The notes under the pieces were generated by a model, which was given only the letters and a program-made list of their open reading frames with translations, was not told where the DNA came from and did not search any database. Positions 18,632-28,144 of a stretch of 62,851 nt of DNA are shown here, one piece after another (positions within the stretch are counted from its first letter, which is position 1; each line of letters starts with the position of its first letter). Origin of the DNA: Planctomycetaceae bacterium (GTDB lineage Bacteria; Planctomycetota; Planctomycetia; Pirellulales; Pirellulaceae); assembly GCA_012959465.1 (NCBI GenBank), contig DUDC01000086.1, positions 66,051 through 128,901 on the forward strand. Reading direction: 5' to 3'. A program made the translations under genes and the position numbers.

Positions 18632-20447
18632 CCGCTTGGTCGGCTTTTTCATCTGGCGTGCATTGTGCGGTGCCTTGGCACTGGCTGTCGCAACTCGTTC
18701 GTCTTACGCTCACCCCGTGTCAATCAGTCGAGCCCTGGTCTACGTTCGCCCCGATGAGATTACAGCCGAGATCGAAGTATTCCTAGAAGACCTCTATCTG
18801 TTTCACACATTGCGTACGGACAGCCGCGACTACCTTTCGGCGACCGAAATCGGCCGGGGGATCCAGTTGCATCGCCAGTTCATTGCCGAGCGATTCCAAA
18901 TCCTCGACATCGATGGTCGACCATTGGTCTCGAAGCTCGATTCGACGACCTGGCAGCCGCCCGCTTCAGGTGTTCCGCTGGCCGAGCTTATGGATCACCA
19001 ACTAACGTTCTCCCTGCGATTCGATTTGGATGAGGCACCCGAATTTCTGACATTCGTCCAAAAATTCACCGACGGCGGCGCCGTCCTTCCGTCAGAAATG
19101 ACGCTGCATGTTCAACAGGAACAACAGCCGGAGTCGGAACCGGTTGCACTGCGTCCACACGAACCCTACATCTTGCGCTTGCGGTGGGATGGGCCTCCGT
19201 TGAGCATGGGCGACGGCCGAGAGCAACAAGTAGCATGGTTGGTTAAGGCCAAACAAGAGACACTCGGCATCTCCAGCTATAGCTCGACCTATTCGTTTCT
19301 CTATGTCGAAAACAGACAAGTAAGACACGAAATACTAATCCCACTTCAGACGTTGTTGCTGGACTTACCGATCGAACATGAGCATCGGGATTTCCTTTCG
19401 CCGGAGGAACAAAGGGGGGCGGCAGCGGTGGTGGGTGACTATTTCGCTAAAGGACTACCTGTCCGCATCAATGGAGCAACGGTCGAAGCGAAGTTTGAAA
19501 AATGTGACTTTTTTGGACTCGCTACCAAAGACTTTGCGAGGGATGCGAACGACCGAGACGTGTCTCTTGCCAATGGACGAGTTGGCGTTATTCTCAGCTA
19601 CCGCTGCCCAGCGTTTCCAGAGACAGTAAGCATGAGCTGGAATCGATTCACGGAATCGATGTGGGCGGTGGACGTTGTAATCTTGGCAGGAGATCGCATT
19701 GAAAAACGGACGCTCAGCCGTGTCGGGAACCGCCAACAATTGGAATGGGAGAGTCCGTTGCCACACCGCGTTGTACCGTTTTCGCCGCTGCGGGCCAACG
19801 ACTTGCCGCAGAGCCTCTCACTTTCTTGGACGGCCATTCTCGGTTTTGATATCGCTATTCTAATCTGGTTAGTCGGTTGGCGAATTCTGCGTCCGCGACT
19901 TACCAAGTCTCCTTCCACTCCAGCCGTTTTCGCGGCTGCGGTTGTTGCGCTAGTCGTCGGGTGGTTTGCACATTCTAGGATATGGCAGAGCGACCCTATC
20001 TCGACTGCCGAGGCAGCGCAGATTTTTGCACCGCTGCACCGGAACGTGTATCGCGCTTTTGAATGCCCAACGGACGGTGAGGTCTACGACGCGTTGGCAC
20101 TCTGTGTGGACGGAGAATTGCTCGAGCACGTCTACCGGCAAATCCACCAAAGCCTCGACATGCAGGACCAAGGTGGTGCGATCGCCCACGTAACATCGGT
20201 AGACGTCAGTGACGGTACGGTTCAACAGACGGTTCATGCGAGGTCGGAACCCAGCTTTTACTACGTGTGCCAATGGGACGTGGCGGGCAATATCGAACAC
20301 TGGGGCCACTTGCATGAACGAAGGCAGCGATACGTCGCGTCGTTTCGCCTGAATGTCATCAACGGCTACTGGAGAATCACGCATTGGGACGTCTTGGACG
20401 AACAGCCGTTGGGTACCACCGTTACCGTTCGCGAGTTTAGCCGTTAA
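18606..20447 (+). CDS. Conserved planctomycete-type membrane protein of unknown function
   Basis: I do not recognise a named family. I chose the ATG at 18606, which overlaps the tandem MBL gene by 26 bases; a GTG at 18624 is an alternative. The product is 613 residues. An N-terminal hydrophobic stretch ends in S-S-Y-A-H-P-V-S, a likely signal cleavage site, followed by a long beta-rich extracytoplasmic region. Two hydrophobic segments lie at about residues 409-428 and 439-456. The C-terminal 150 residues form a separate module (V-Y-D-A-L-A-L-C-V-D-G, then W-D-V-A-G-N-I-E-H-W-G-H) that looks like a small alpha/beta domain. Overlap with the MBL gene implies co-translation and a joint envelope role. 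Confidence 0.75.
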   Translation: MPWLRFVNSRLVGFFIWRALCGALALAVATRSSYAHPVSISRALVYVRPDEITAEIEVFLEDLYLFHTLRTDSRDYLSATEIGRGIQLHRQFIAERFQILDIDGRPLVSKLDSTTWQPPASGVPLAELMDHQLTFSLRFDLDEAPEFLTFVQKFTDGGAVLPSEMTLHVQQEQQPESEPVALRPHEPYILRLRWDGPPLSMGDGREQQVAWLVKAKQETLGISSYSSTYSFLYVENRQVRHEILIPLQTLLLDLPIEHEHRDFLSPEEQRGAAAVVGDYFAKGLPVRINGATVEAKFEKCDFFGLATKDFARDANDRDVSLANGRVGVILSYRCPAFPETVSMSWNRFTESMWAVDVVILAGDRIEKRTLSRVGNRQQLEWESPLPHRVVPFSPLRANDLPQSLSLSWTAILGFDIAILIWLVGWRILRPRLTKSPSTPAVFAAAVVALVVGWFAHSRIWQSDPISTAEAAQIFAPLHRNVYRAFECPTDGEVYDALALCVDGELLEHVYRQIHQSLDMQDQGGAIAHVTSVDVSDGTVQQTVHARSEPSFYYVCQWDVAGNIEHWGHLHERRQRYVASFRLNVINGYWRITHWDVLDEQPLGTTVTVREFSR

Positions 20448-20619
20448 CCAGTCTCTCAGGCCGACATCGGTCGTCTTCCGAAGCAGTAACGTGGTGCCGC
20501 CCGGTTTTTGAGTTTGATTCTCTTTTTCGGGAATAATGATGTCGGAACCGGGATCCCCTAGACGAGTGCCGGCCAAAACACTGGAGCGGCAACCGTGTCA
20601 CGAACGAGGGAGGCGTATC

Positions 20620-22308
20620 ATGCGTCGTGCAATCCAATGGTGGTTTTTGACAGGCAGTGTTGTCATTTTCGGGTTCGTTGGATGCGGCCGTGATTCGGCA
20701 AGCGATCCTGCAAGTGCTCCGGCTCGCTACGGTGAAATGGCAACCGACTCGGCAGACTACGCTGTTGAAGATGGCAGTAATGGCGGAGGCGATCTCGATG
20801 GTCCGTCCGGGGAATACGACACCGAGGAATACGGCATCGAGGAATACGGCATCGAGGAATACGACACCGAGGAATTCAACACCGAGGCCTACGATCTAAT
20901 CGTAGAGAACGAGTTTGTCGATGCGCTTCAGAATCCTAAGTCCACCTTCTCGATCGACGTCGACACGGCATCCTACAGCAATGTTCGGCGGATGTTGAAC
21001 GCCGGCCGGCTGCCACCGGCTGGAGCTGTTCGAATTGAAGAGTTGATCAACTACTTTCGCTACGACTACCCAGCACCCGATGGCGAGCATCCGTTTCATG
21101 TGGCGGTGGACGTGGCCGGCTGTCCATGGACGCCTGACCATCAACTCCTTCGAGTTGCGATGAAGGGCAAGACGATAACGCGTGAAGAGGTGGCCGGAGT
21201 CAATCTAGTCTTCCTGCTCGACGTCTCTGGTTCGATGCAGTCCGTCGATAAGCTGCCATTGGTGCAGAGTGGTATGCAATTGCTGGTCCAACAGCTGGGG
21301 CCGGACGACCGAGTGGCGATGGTGGTGTACGCCGGGGCATCGGGTTTGGCGTTGCCCTCAACGCCTATTCGTCAATCGAAAGTGATTCTAGATGCAATCG
21401 CCAATCTCCAAGCGGGTGGTTCGACTAATGGTGGGGAAGGAATTGAGTTGGCGTACGACGTCGCTCAAGCCCAGTTCGTCGAAGGTGGCATTAACCGTGT
21501 CATCCTTTGTACAGACGGCGACTTCAATGTCGGTGTGACCAGTCAGAGTCGTCTGATTCAATTGATTCAAGACAGGGCACAATCGGGCGTCTTCCTGAGT
21601 GTGTTGGGATTCGGCAAAGGCAACTACAACGATTCTATGATGGAAAAACTGGCGGACAAGGGAAATGGCAACTACGCCTACATCGATTCGTTGTTGGAGG
21701 CTCGAAAAGTACTTGTCGAACAAATCGGTGGAACCTTGGTGACGATTGCTAAGGATGTCAAGATTCAGATTGACTTCAATCCGACGCGTGTGATCGCCTA
21801 TCGACTGATTGGGTACGAAAACCGCCTCTTGGATAATGAGGACTTCCGCGACGACAGCAAAGACGCGGGGGAACTGGGGGCAGGTCACACGGTTACGGCA
21901 CTCTATGAAATCGTCCCGGCCGGTGTGGAGTCGCCAGCTCGGACGTCGAAACCGTCGAAATTTGTCGAGACGGTACCGTTAGAGAACGTCGACAACGACC
22001 AGTTGCTTCACGTCAGTTTGCGCTACAAGCTTCCAGAATCAGAGCGAGGTCGCGAGTTTTCCACGCCCCTCATGCATGCAGACGGAGATCCTCTTCCCAC
22101 AGCCTCCACCGACTTTCAATTCGCGATATCGGTAGCTACTTTTGGAATGCTCTTACGAGATTCAAAGTTCGCTGGCAGCGCCGATTGGGGCTGGGTGATC
22201 GAGACCGCCGAAAAGAACTTGGGCACCGATCACAACGGTTTGCGGGCGGAATTCGTCCAACTCGCCAAGACGGCCAGGCGAATCTCGCCACGAACCGCGG
22301 GCGATTAA
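20620..22308 (+). CDS. YfbK-type von Willebrand factor A domain lipoprotein
   Basis: The ATG at 20620 is preceded by GAGGGAGG and begins a lipoprotein signal with lipobox F-V-G-C (Cys22); the upstream part of the frame is not used. The product is 562 residues. A low-complexity acidic linker made of five-residue units (E-Y-G-I-E, E-Y-D-T-E) spans about residues 65-90. Then come a YfbK N-terminal domain (S-T-F-S-I-D-V-D-T-A-S-Y, N-Y-F-R-Y-D-Y), a VWA domain with a full MIDAS motif D201-V-S203-G-S205, and the C-terminal DUF3520-like part. VWA proteins of this type bind metal-dependent protein partners; the partner here is unknown. Confidence 0.9.
   Translation: MRRAIQWWFLTGSVVIFGFVGCGRDSASDPASAPARYGEMATDSADYAVEDGSNGGGDLDGPSGEYDTEEYGIEEYGIEEYDTEEFNTEAYDLIVENEFVDALQNPKSTFSIDVDTASYSNVRRMLNAGRLPPAGAVRIEELINYFRYDYPAPDGEHPFHVAVDVAGCPWTPDHQLLRVAMKGKTITREEVAGVNLVFLLDVSGSMQSVDKLPLVQSGMQLLVQQLGPDDRVAMVVYAGASGLALPSTPIRQSKVILDAIANLQAGGSTNGGEGIELAYDVAQAQFVEGGINRVILCTDGDFNVGVTSQSRLIQLIQDRAQSGVFLSVLGFGKGNYNDSMMEKLADKGNGNYAYIDSLLEARKVLVEQIGGTLVTIAKDVKIQIDFNPTRVIAYRLIGYENRLLDNEDFRDDSKDAGELGAGHTVTALYEIVPAGVESPARTSKPSKFVETVPLENVDNDQLLHVSLRYKLPESERGREFSTPLMHADGDPLPTASTDFQFAISVATFGMLLRDSKFAGSADWGWVIETAEKNLGTDHNGLRAEFVQLAKTARRISPRTAGD
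20812..20886 (+). repeat. 15-bp in-frame tandem repeat (5 units)
   Basis: Five consecutive 15-base units of the form GAATACGRCAYCGAG lie inside the VWA lipoprotein gene. Units 2 and 3 are identical, units 1 and 4 are identical, and unit 5 has diverged (GAATTCAACACCGAG). They encode E-Y-G-I-E / E-Y-D-T-E steps of an acidic linker between the lipid anchor and the folded domains. The near identity suggests recent slippage or selection for linker length. Confidence 0.9.
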
Positions 22309-22331
22309 AATTGAGCACGTGGGGGCAGGTA

Positions 22332-22390
22332 CCTTGTGTCTTTGTGTGAGTACGAATAATTTCTCACACAAAGGCACGAAGTCACTAAGG
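22332..22390. repeat. Dispersed hairpin repeat, family A (copy 2)
   Basis: The left arm CCTTGTGTCTTTGTGTGAG (22332-22350) and the right arm CTCACACAAAGGCACGAAG (22363-22381) form a long near-perfect hairpin. It is the best preserved of three copies (others at 16568 and 32284). It lies after the VWA lipoprotein gene and before the DUF1080 gene and could terminate or stabilise the upstream transcript. Confidence 0.78.
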
Positions 22391-22522
22391 CGCGGCACTT
22401 CACTGGTACCTCTATTAGCAAACCTGGCAAGTTTGTTTTGACAGCCGTTCATAACGGCGGATAATGCGAGGGAAGGTGTTGTCTCTCCCACTCCGAATCA
22501 CTTCATCGCATCGAGTACTTGC

Positions 22523-23674
22523 ATGAGTTATTGTTGTCGCTTTATCACGTCCGCCGCACTGCTGGTTTCCTCGCTGTGCGGCACTCTCCCGGCCGATGAG
22601 TCGAGTGAGTTTACGCCGCTGTTCAACGGAAAGGACCTTGACGGTTGGGTATTGGTGAACACGCCGCCCGAAACATGGCGAGTTCAGGACGGCATGCTAA
22701 TCTGTTCGGGGAAGCCGATCGGCGAGATTCGAACCGCGAAGATGTATCAGAACTACATTTTGGAATTGGAGTGGAGGCACATGCGGCCCAAAGGGAACGC
22801 TGGCGTCTTTGTCTGGGCCGATGATATCACGGCCCGAGGAGTTCCGTTTCACCGTAGCATCGAAGTTCAGGTGCTGGAAAACGCCTACGGCAATTCTCCA
22901 AGTCACACCACACATGGTGATATTTTTCCGATTCACGGAGCTGTGATGACTCCAGTCAACGGCCGCGGCGGAAGCCGAGCATTTCCGACTGAGGAACGCT
23001 CAAAGGCGAGTCCCGAATGGAATCACTATCGTGTTGAGTGCCGAGACGGGGAAATCTCGCTGGCCGTGAACGGCAAGGTAGTGACTCGAGGAAAAGAATG
23101 TAGTCCGCGTGTGGGTTACATTTGTCTCGAATCGGAAGGTGGAATCGTCCATTATCGGAACATCAAGATCAAGGTATTGCCAAATTCGACGGTCGAGCGC
23201 AAACATGTGGCCGTTGCCAATCGAGGTTTTCGTTCCATCTACACGGGACTGAGCCTAAAGGGCTTGCAGGCGAGCGATCAACAGCAGTGGCGAGTTCGGG
23301 ATTGGGTGCTTTCCTATGCGGGCGAACCATCCGATGAGAAAACCCAACGATTGGCGACGGACGAAGAATTTACCGATTTCGGGTTTCTGCTTGACGTGCG
23401 AGGGAGCAAGCAGGCGCAGGCATTGACGATTGCACCACGAGGTGGCACCGGAACGACACTACGATTCCAAGGCGAGCAAGACTCGTTGGACAAGCCGGGG
23501 CGTTGGAGTCGAATCGAGGGAATTGTCAGCGGGAATACTCTGACACTCACTGTGAATGGCAGGGCGATTGTGGACGTTGTGTTGACGGGCTCCAAGAAGG
23601 GCCCGCTCGTGTTGGTACCCAACGGGGCGATGGAATTCGCGAACCTCTACGTACGTTCTCTCGGCGAGAAATAG
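22523..23674 (+). CDS. Secreted DUF1080 (3-keto-disaccharide hydrolase-like) protein
   Basis: This 383-residue protein has a Sec signal peptide (hydrophobic segment, then L-P-A-D). The N-terminal 200 residues are a clear DUF1080 jelly-roll domain: F-T-P-L-F-N-G-K-D-L-D-G-W at the start, G-N-A-G-V-F-V-W in the middle, W-N-H-Y-R-V-E-C, and G-Y-I-C-L-E-S-E-G-G near the domain end. The last 150 residues form a second beta-sandwich-like module with no clear name. Some DUF1080 proteins cleave 3-keto-glycosides produced by oxidoreductases; two Gfo/Idh/MocA genes in this window could supply such substrates, but that link is inference. Confidence 0.9.
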   Translation: MSYCCRFITSAALLVSSLCGTLPADESSEFTPLFNGKDLDGWVLVNTPPETWRVQDGMLICSGKPIGEIRTAKMYQNYILELEWRHMRPKGNAGVFVWADDITARGVPFHRSIEVQVLENAYGNSPSHTTHGDIFPIHGAVMTPVNGRGGSRAFPTEERSKASPEWNHYRVECRDGEISLAVNGKVVTRGKECSPRVGYICLESEGGIVHYRNIKIKVLPNSTVERKHVAVANRGFRSIYTGLSLKGLQASDQQQWRVRDWVLSYAGEPSDEKTQRLATDEEFTDFGFLLDVRGSKQAQALTIAPRGGTGTTLRFQGEQDSLDKPGRWSRIEGIVSGNTLTLTVNGRAIVDVVLTGSKKGPLVLVPNGAMEFANLYVRSLGEK

Positions 23675-23707
23675 GGGGCTGGATCCGTCCGTGCGTCCGG
23701 TTCAAAT

Positions 23708-23785
23708 GTGTGGCACTGGCTCTGCCAGTGGTGGGGCTTGGCAAAAACCCCGAGGCTAGCGCCTTCGGCTCAAATCCGCATTGCC
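23708..23785. repeat. Dispersed hairpin repeat, family B (copy 2)
   Basis: The hairpin TGGCACTGGCTCTGCCAGTG is followed by a tail (GAGGCTAGCGCCTTCGGCTC) that is base-for-base shared with the copy at 8132-8198. It lies between the convergent ends of the DUF1080 gene and the creatininase gene, as copy 1 also lies between convergent genes. Confidence 0.78.
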
Positions 23786-23809
23786 TTGCAACGAAGGGGC
23801 AACGCCCCA

Positions 23810-24892
23810 TCACCACAAGTCCGCGCCAGCGTCTTGCTTTGCGTTGCCGGCTAATAATCGACGCACATCGTCTCGCGCCACGTGCAGAATCCGTTCGAAC
23901 AGATCCGCTGCGTCCAATGAGTGATAGTTTTCGATATCGCCGACAATTCCATTGAACCGCTCACGGTTCACATGCTCGACGAAACGGTCCAAATCAGGTG
24001 TCAAATCCACGGCGGTTTCCAAGGACATCTGGTGCCGCGCGATTTCCATGATGCGCGCTGGCCACCATTCAGGATCAAGGAGGTCCTCGCTAATGAACTC
24101 GACGAGAGTTGTTTCGACGCCGCCGGCGTGCTGGTCTTTTCGTTTCGATGCGAATTCGACCAAGGGTTCGTGCAACCAGCGAAAGGCCCACTGTTTCACC
24201 GTACTATCCTGTAGGCCTTGCACGATCGCCTGTCGATGAACGATCGACCCGTGCACATCCACAACATACATCGATTGAGGATTCAGCCATCGTTGCAGGG
24301 CGTTGGCATATTGCGCGACGTATTTTGTGAGCAATTCGGCCGTGAGATCAATGCTGAAACCGAAAGGAAGTCCCCAAGTGAGTTGACCATAATCCACCGG
24401 GTGACCGACCAGCAAATGAGGGTTATTCTCTTTCCTTAACTGTTCGAGCACTCCGTAGCTTTGAATCGTATCGGTACCAAGTGGTAAGTGCGGTCCGTGC
24501 TCTTCGACCGCCGTATCCACGCTGAAGGCGAGTACCTTTGGTCGCGTGATTGTGGGTGGGTCGCGACGCGGGAGTTCTACAATCTTGAGACGAGACCGAT
24601 TGTCTCGGGGATCCGCATAGTCTGGAAAACAGCGAAAAATGCGTTCCAAGATCTCCTGTTTGAGTGAGCCAGTCAGCGCCTCGTGGAAGATAGGTGGCAA
24701 CACCCAGTTACCAAGTTCCGCGTAGGCCTCGTAGGGCGTGCCGATGGACGCGATCGGCAACACAAATTGCGTATCCGGAGGTAATTCACGCAGCGCGTTC
24801 AGCGAGTACGACGTAATCCAACAACCCGTGTTAATTTTGCGAGGTATGTAGTGTTCCAGCATCAAGGGCCACCAATTGGATGTTCCAAACAC
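23810..24892 (-). CDS. Creatininase family protein (amidohydrolase), divergent second motif
   Basis: This is a member of the creatinine amidohydrolase fold, a metal-dependent amidase. The start is a GTG at 24892; an ATG at 24862 is an alternative. The 360-residue protein has the metal-binding motif E-E-H-G-P-H-L-P-L-G-T-D-T and the downstream H-A-G-G-V-E-T motif. The middle motif, usually N-G-H-G-G-N, is D-V-H-G-S-I, so one ligand-region asparagine and two glycines differ. The C-terminal 80 residues exceed the family minimum. It stands alone on the minus strand between plus-strand genes. Related planctomycete and bacterial enzymes act on cyclic amides or precursors of redox cofactors; the substrate here is open. 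Confidence 0.82.
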   Translation of the reverse strand: MFGTSNWWPLMLEHYIPRKINTGCWITSYSLNALRELPPDTQFVLPIASIGTPYEAYAELGNWVLPPIFHEALTGSLKQEILERIFRCFPDYADPRDNRSRLKIVELPRRDPPTITRPKVLAFSVDTAVEEHGPHLPLGTDTIQSYGVLEQLRKENNPHLLVGHPVDYGQLTWGLPFGFSIDLTAELLTKYVAQYANALQRWLNPQSMYVVDVHGSIVHRQAIVQGLQDSTVKQWAFRWLHEPLVEFASKRKDQHAGGVETTLVEFISEDLLDPEWWPARIMEIARHQMSLETAVDLTPDLDRFVEHVNRERFNGIVGDIENYHSLDAADLFERILHVARDDVRRLLAGNAKQDAGADLW

Positions 24893-24971
24893 GGGTGTCG
24901 GTTAGGATAGTCGCTACTGATCGAGCGCCGTTGATTGTACTGTGAACGCAATTGCATCTGGAAACACAGCA

Positions 24972-26450
24972 ATGAGAATTATCCTGACCCTAATTTCCCT
25001 TTGCGTCGTCAACGTGACGATTGCAGCGGACCGGCCCAACTTGGTTGTCTTCATCTCCGATGATGTCAGCTGGAATGACCATGGCTGTTATGGAAATCCC
25101 GCTGCGCGAACACCGAATATTGATCGACTGGCGTCTGATGGACGGCGGTTTAACAATGCCTATCTGACGGCAAGCAGCTGTTCTCCAAGCCGGGCCAGTA
25201 TCATCACCGGGCGGTACCCGCACAACAATGGCAAGGCAGCCGAATTGCATTTGCCGATTTCTGGTCATTTGCCGTGGTTTCCGGAATTGTTGCGGAATGC
25301 CGGGTATTACACGGCACTCTCTGGGAAAAACCACATGTCCAAATCGGGTGCCAAAGTCACGGCTTGGAATTTTGTCAGCAAAGCGACCGGCCGGAAACCA
25401 GGCAATAGTGGCGGCCACGGCGATTGGGTCAATGTTGCCGAGAACCGTCCATTGGACAAGCCATTCTTCTTTTGGTTTGCGTCGACCGACGCCCACCGTG
25501 GTTGGAACGGCGACTCGGAATGGGACGATGCTGTTTACGGTCCCAAACACGGTTCGGAAGACGTTATCGTACCGCCGTTTCTTGTCGATGATCTAGCGAC
25601 TCGACAAGATCTCGCATCTTATTACAACGAAGTGACACGATTCGATCATTTCATTGGCAGAGTCGAGTCGGTTCTGAAGTCCCAGGGAGTTTGGGACAAC
25701 ACGCTGGTACTGATTCTGTCGGACAACGGAAGACCGTTCAATCGCGCGAAGACCCGCTTGCACGACTCGGGGATGAAAACCGCGTTGATCGCTCATTGGC
25801 CGACTGGCATCGGTTCCGGTGGCGAGGTCACAGACAGTTTGGTGAGTGTTATTGACATCGCCCCGACATTCCTGGAGGTCGCCGGCGTGCCGACTCCCGA
25901 GACCATGCAGGGCGTCAGTTTCCTGAGTATTCTCAAGAATGCCTCGACCACGACGCGGCGGTGGGCGTTTTCCGAACATAATTGGCATGACTATGAAGCT
26001 CACGGGCGGGCAATTCGCGGCGATGGTTTTCTACTCATCGAGAACTTTCGGCCGTACAATCCACAGCCCGGTCCAGCCGACGCTCTGCGATCACCGACTT
26101 ACGACGCATTGAAAGTCGCGCGTGATGCGAATCGTCTAACTCCGGCTCAAGCAGATGTCTTTCTGGCACCGCGCCCACACCTTGAACTCTACAACGCTCG
26201 CCAAGACCCCAACCAGCTGACCAATCTGGCTGGAAATCCTGACCATGCCGACCGGCAGAAGCAGCTAGCAACACTGCTCGACCAGTGGATGGACGAGACC
26301 AGAGATAGTGTTCCCAAACGGATTTCGCAGGATCGTTTTGATCTAGAAACTGGTGGTCTACTGCCCGCTGAGAAACGTGACGGATATCGAGGGACAACGC
26401 CGGGAGAAGACCGAGGTGCCGATCGGTCAAACGAGAAGGGGCCGCATTGA
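24972..26450 (+). CDS. Sulfatase (formylglycine type), secreted
   Basis: This hydrolyses sulfate esters, most likely on polysaccharides, outside the cytoplasm. I take the ATG at 24972 (492 residues) because a clean signal peptide follows (R-I-I-L-T-L-I-S-L, I-A-A-D); a GTG at 24942 would only add ten residues. The active-site signature C-S-P-S-R-A starts at Cys70, the residue converted to formylglycine. Metal ligands are seen in V-F-I-S-D-D-V-S and L-S-D-N-G. It is followed 71 bases later by a second sulfatase, so the two are likely co-expressed. No maturase gene is in the window. Confidence 0.94.
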   Translation: MRIILTLISLCVVNVTIAADRPNLVVFISDDVSWNDHGCYGNPAARTPNIDRLASDGRRFNNAYLTASSCSPSRASIITGRYPHNNGKAAELHLPISGHLPWFPELLRNAGYYTALSGKNHMSKSGAKVTAWNFVSKATGRKPGNSGGHGDWVNVAENRPLDKPFFFWFASTDAHRGWNGDSEWDDAVYGPKHGSEDVIVPPFLVDDLATRQDLASYYNEVTRFDHFIGRVESVLKSQGVWDNTLVLILSDNGRPFNRAKTRLHDSGMKTALIAHWPTGIGSGGEVTDSLVSVIDIAPTFLEVAGVPTPETMQGVSFLSILKNASTTTRRWAFSEHNWHDYEAHGRAIRGDGFLLIENFRPYNPQPGPADALRSPTYDALKVARDANRLTPAQADVFLAPRPHLELYNARQDPNQLTNLAGNPDHADRQKQLATLLDQWMDETRDSVPKRISQDRFDLETGGLLPAEKRDGYRGTTPGEDRGADRSNEKGPH

Positions 26451-26521
26451 CCTAGAATTGGGGCAGCGATAAAGGTCGCTTCACGTCCCGTTCACACGGA
26501 ATATTTCAGATCGAGAATATC

Positions 26522-28102
26522 ATGTGCATCGTTCGTTTTTCTTTACCTTCCCATGCCATTCGGCCGGAGCGTTGGTTCACGCTGGTTGTTGTCTTGTTCG
26601 CTCTGTTGAACCAAGCGGAAGCAGACGAACGGCCAAACATCTTGTTTATCTACACCGACGATCATTCGCATCGTACTGTCGGCTGCTACGACGAATCGTA
26701 TGAGTTTGTCAGGACCCCCAATATCGATCGCTTGGCATCCGATGGTGTCCGTTTCCGCTACGCCTATATGGGTACATGGTGCATGCCTTCTCGCGCCACC
26801 ATGCTGACAGGGCATTACCAACACGCGGTGAAGTCGATGCGGATGGAAGGTGATTATCCGGGCAGTGAGTACGATCCCGAGCAGTGTCCATTTTGGCCGA
26901 AGGTCTTTCGTGCGAACGGTTATCAGACGGCCCAGATTGGCAAGTGGCACACAGGCACCGATACTGGATTCGGTCGCGATTGGGACTACCAAATTGTCTG
27001 GAATCGACCTCGTCACCCGAAGAATGCTGGTAACTATTACAAAGACCAGTTGATTGAGTTTCAGGGAGGCGATGCGAGAAATGTCACTGGCTACAGTACC
27101 GACAATTACACTCGGTGGGCCGTTGAGTATTTGCAAGGGAAAGGACGTGAACCAGACAAACCCTGGTACCTGTGGTTGTGTTATGGTGCGGTTCACGGGC
27201 CGTTCACACCGGCCGACCGCCACTTGGACGAGTACGCCAATGTATCGGTTCCCGTACCGCAGGACATCTTTCCACCACGGGCGGGAAAGCCCGCCTACAT
27301 GCAGGAAATCGAGAGTTGGTATCGAGGTGAAGACGGTCTGCCTCACCTCAAGGGTCGCCGTCGTGCGACCGGTGAGAACAGTCCGGGACAAGGAATTCAC
27401 GGCAGTTCGCTCGATCACTGGATTCGTCAATACCACCAAGGGGTGCTCGCTTTGGACGAAGCGGTTGGGAAACTGATCGCCACTCTCAAAGAGACGGGAC
27501 AGTACGACAACACGTTGATTGTCTTCACGTCCGACCAGGGGTTCGCCTGGGGGCAACACGGTTTCCGCGCGAAGGTGGCTCCCTACGATGCAAACATTCG
27601 CAGTCCACTCATCTTGTCGATGCCAAAACGCTTTCCCCGAGGGAAGGTCTGCACGACGCCGGCTGGCGGAGTCGACATAGCGCCTACATTTTTTGATTTG
27701 GCAGGTATCGATCTACCTTGGAAGATGCACGGTCGATCTCTGGTTCCCCAATTGGAGAAGCCCGAGGATTCGTGGCGGCGAAATCTGCTGATGACATTCA
27801 CAGGGCGACACTACGGAACGGACACCGATACCATTCCCACCGACACTTCAGTGCTCCGTCGAGTTGGAGGCGTATCATGGTACGCGTCGTTGCATGACGG
27901 ACGCTTTAAGTATATCCGCACATTTGAGGAAAACGAAATTGAGGAACTGTACGACTTGCAGACGGATCCGGAAGAGTTGAACAATCTGGCGTCGAACGAC
28001 GATCACGCGGCTCACTTGCACACGATGCGTGGTCAAACGATCGCAGAGTTGCGTCGCACAGACGCAGGATTCGTCGACGCGCTGCCAAAGGTGCGACCGT
28101 AG
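26522..28102 (+). CDS. Sulfatase (formylglycine type), secreted
   Basis: This is the second of two adjacent sulfatases, 526 residues, with an N-terminal hydrophobic segment ending near Q-A-E-A-D. Metal ligands appear in F-I-Y-T-D-D-H-S and F-T-S-D-Q-G, and the formylglycine signature is C87-M-P-S-R-A-T. G-K-W-H-T-G holds the usual active-site lysine and histidine. The two sulfatases are clearly of different subfamilies (CSPSR against CMPSR, and different lengths), which suggests action on different sulfate positions of one substrate instead of simple duplication. Confidence 0.94.
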   Translation: MCIVRFSLPSHAIRPERWFTLVVVLFALLNQAEADERPNILFIYTDDHSHRTVGCYDESYEFVRTPNIDRLASDGVRFRYAYMGTWCMPSRATMLTGHYQHAVKSMRMEGDYPGSEYDPEQCPFWPKVFRANGYQTAQIGKWHTGTDTGFGRDWDYQIVWNRPRHPKNAGNYYKDQLIEFQGGDARNVTGYSTDNYTRWAVEYLQGKGREPDKPWYLWLCYGAVHGPFTPADRHLDEYANVSVPVPQDIFPPRAGKPAYMQEIESWYRGEDGLPHLKGRRRATGENSPGQGIHGSSLDHWIRQYHQGVLALDEAVGKLIATLKETGQYDNTLIVFTSDQGFAWGQHGFRAKVAPYDANIRSPLILSMPKRFPRGKVCTTPAGGVDIAPTFFDLAGIDLPWKMHGRSLVPQLEKPEDSWRRNLLMTFTGRHYGTDTDTIPTDTSVLRRVGGVSWYASLHDGRFKYIRTFEENEIEELYDLQTDPEELNNLASNDDHAAHLHTMRGQTIAELRRTDAGFVDALPKVRP

Positions 28103-28144
28103 AGGACTAGCACACCGCTGCCCAAAAAGTAGGCCAGGCAAGAA

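Noticed and set aside
19950-20576. 208-codon minus-strand open frame
   Set aside because: It overlaps the well-framed membrane protein gene and the start of the VWA gene and has no recognisable domain.
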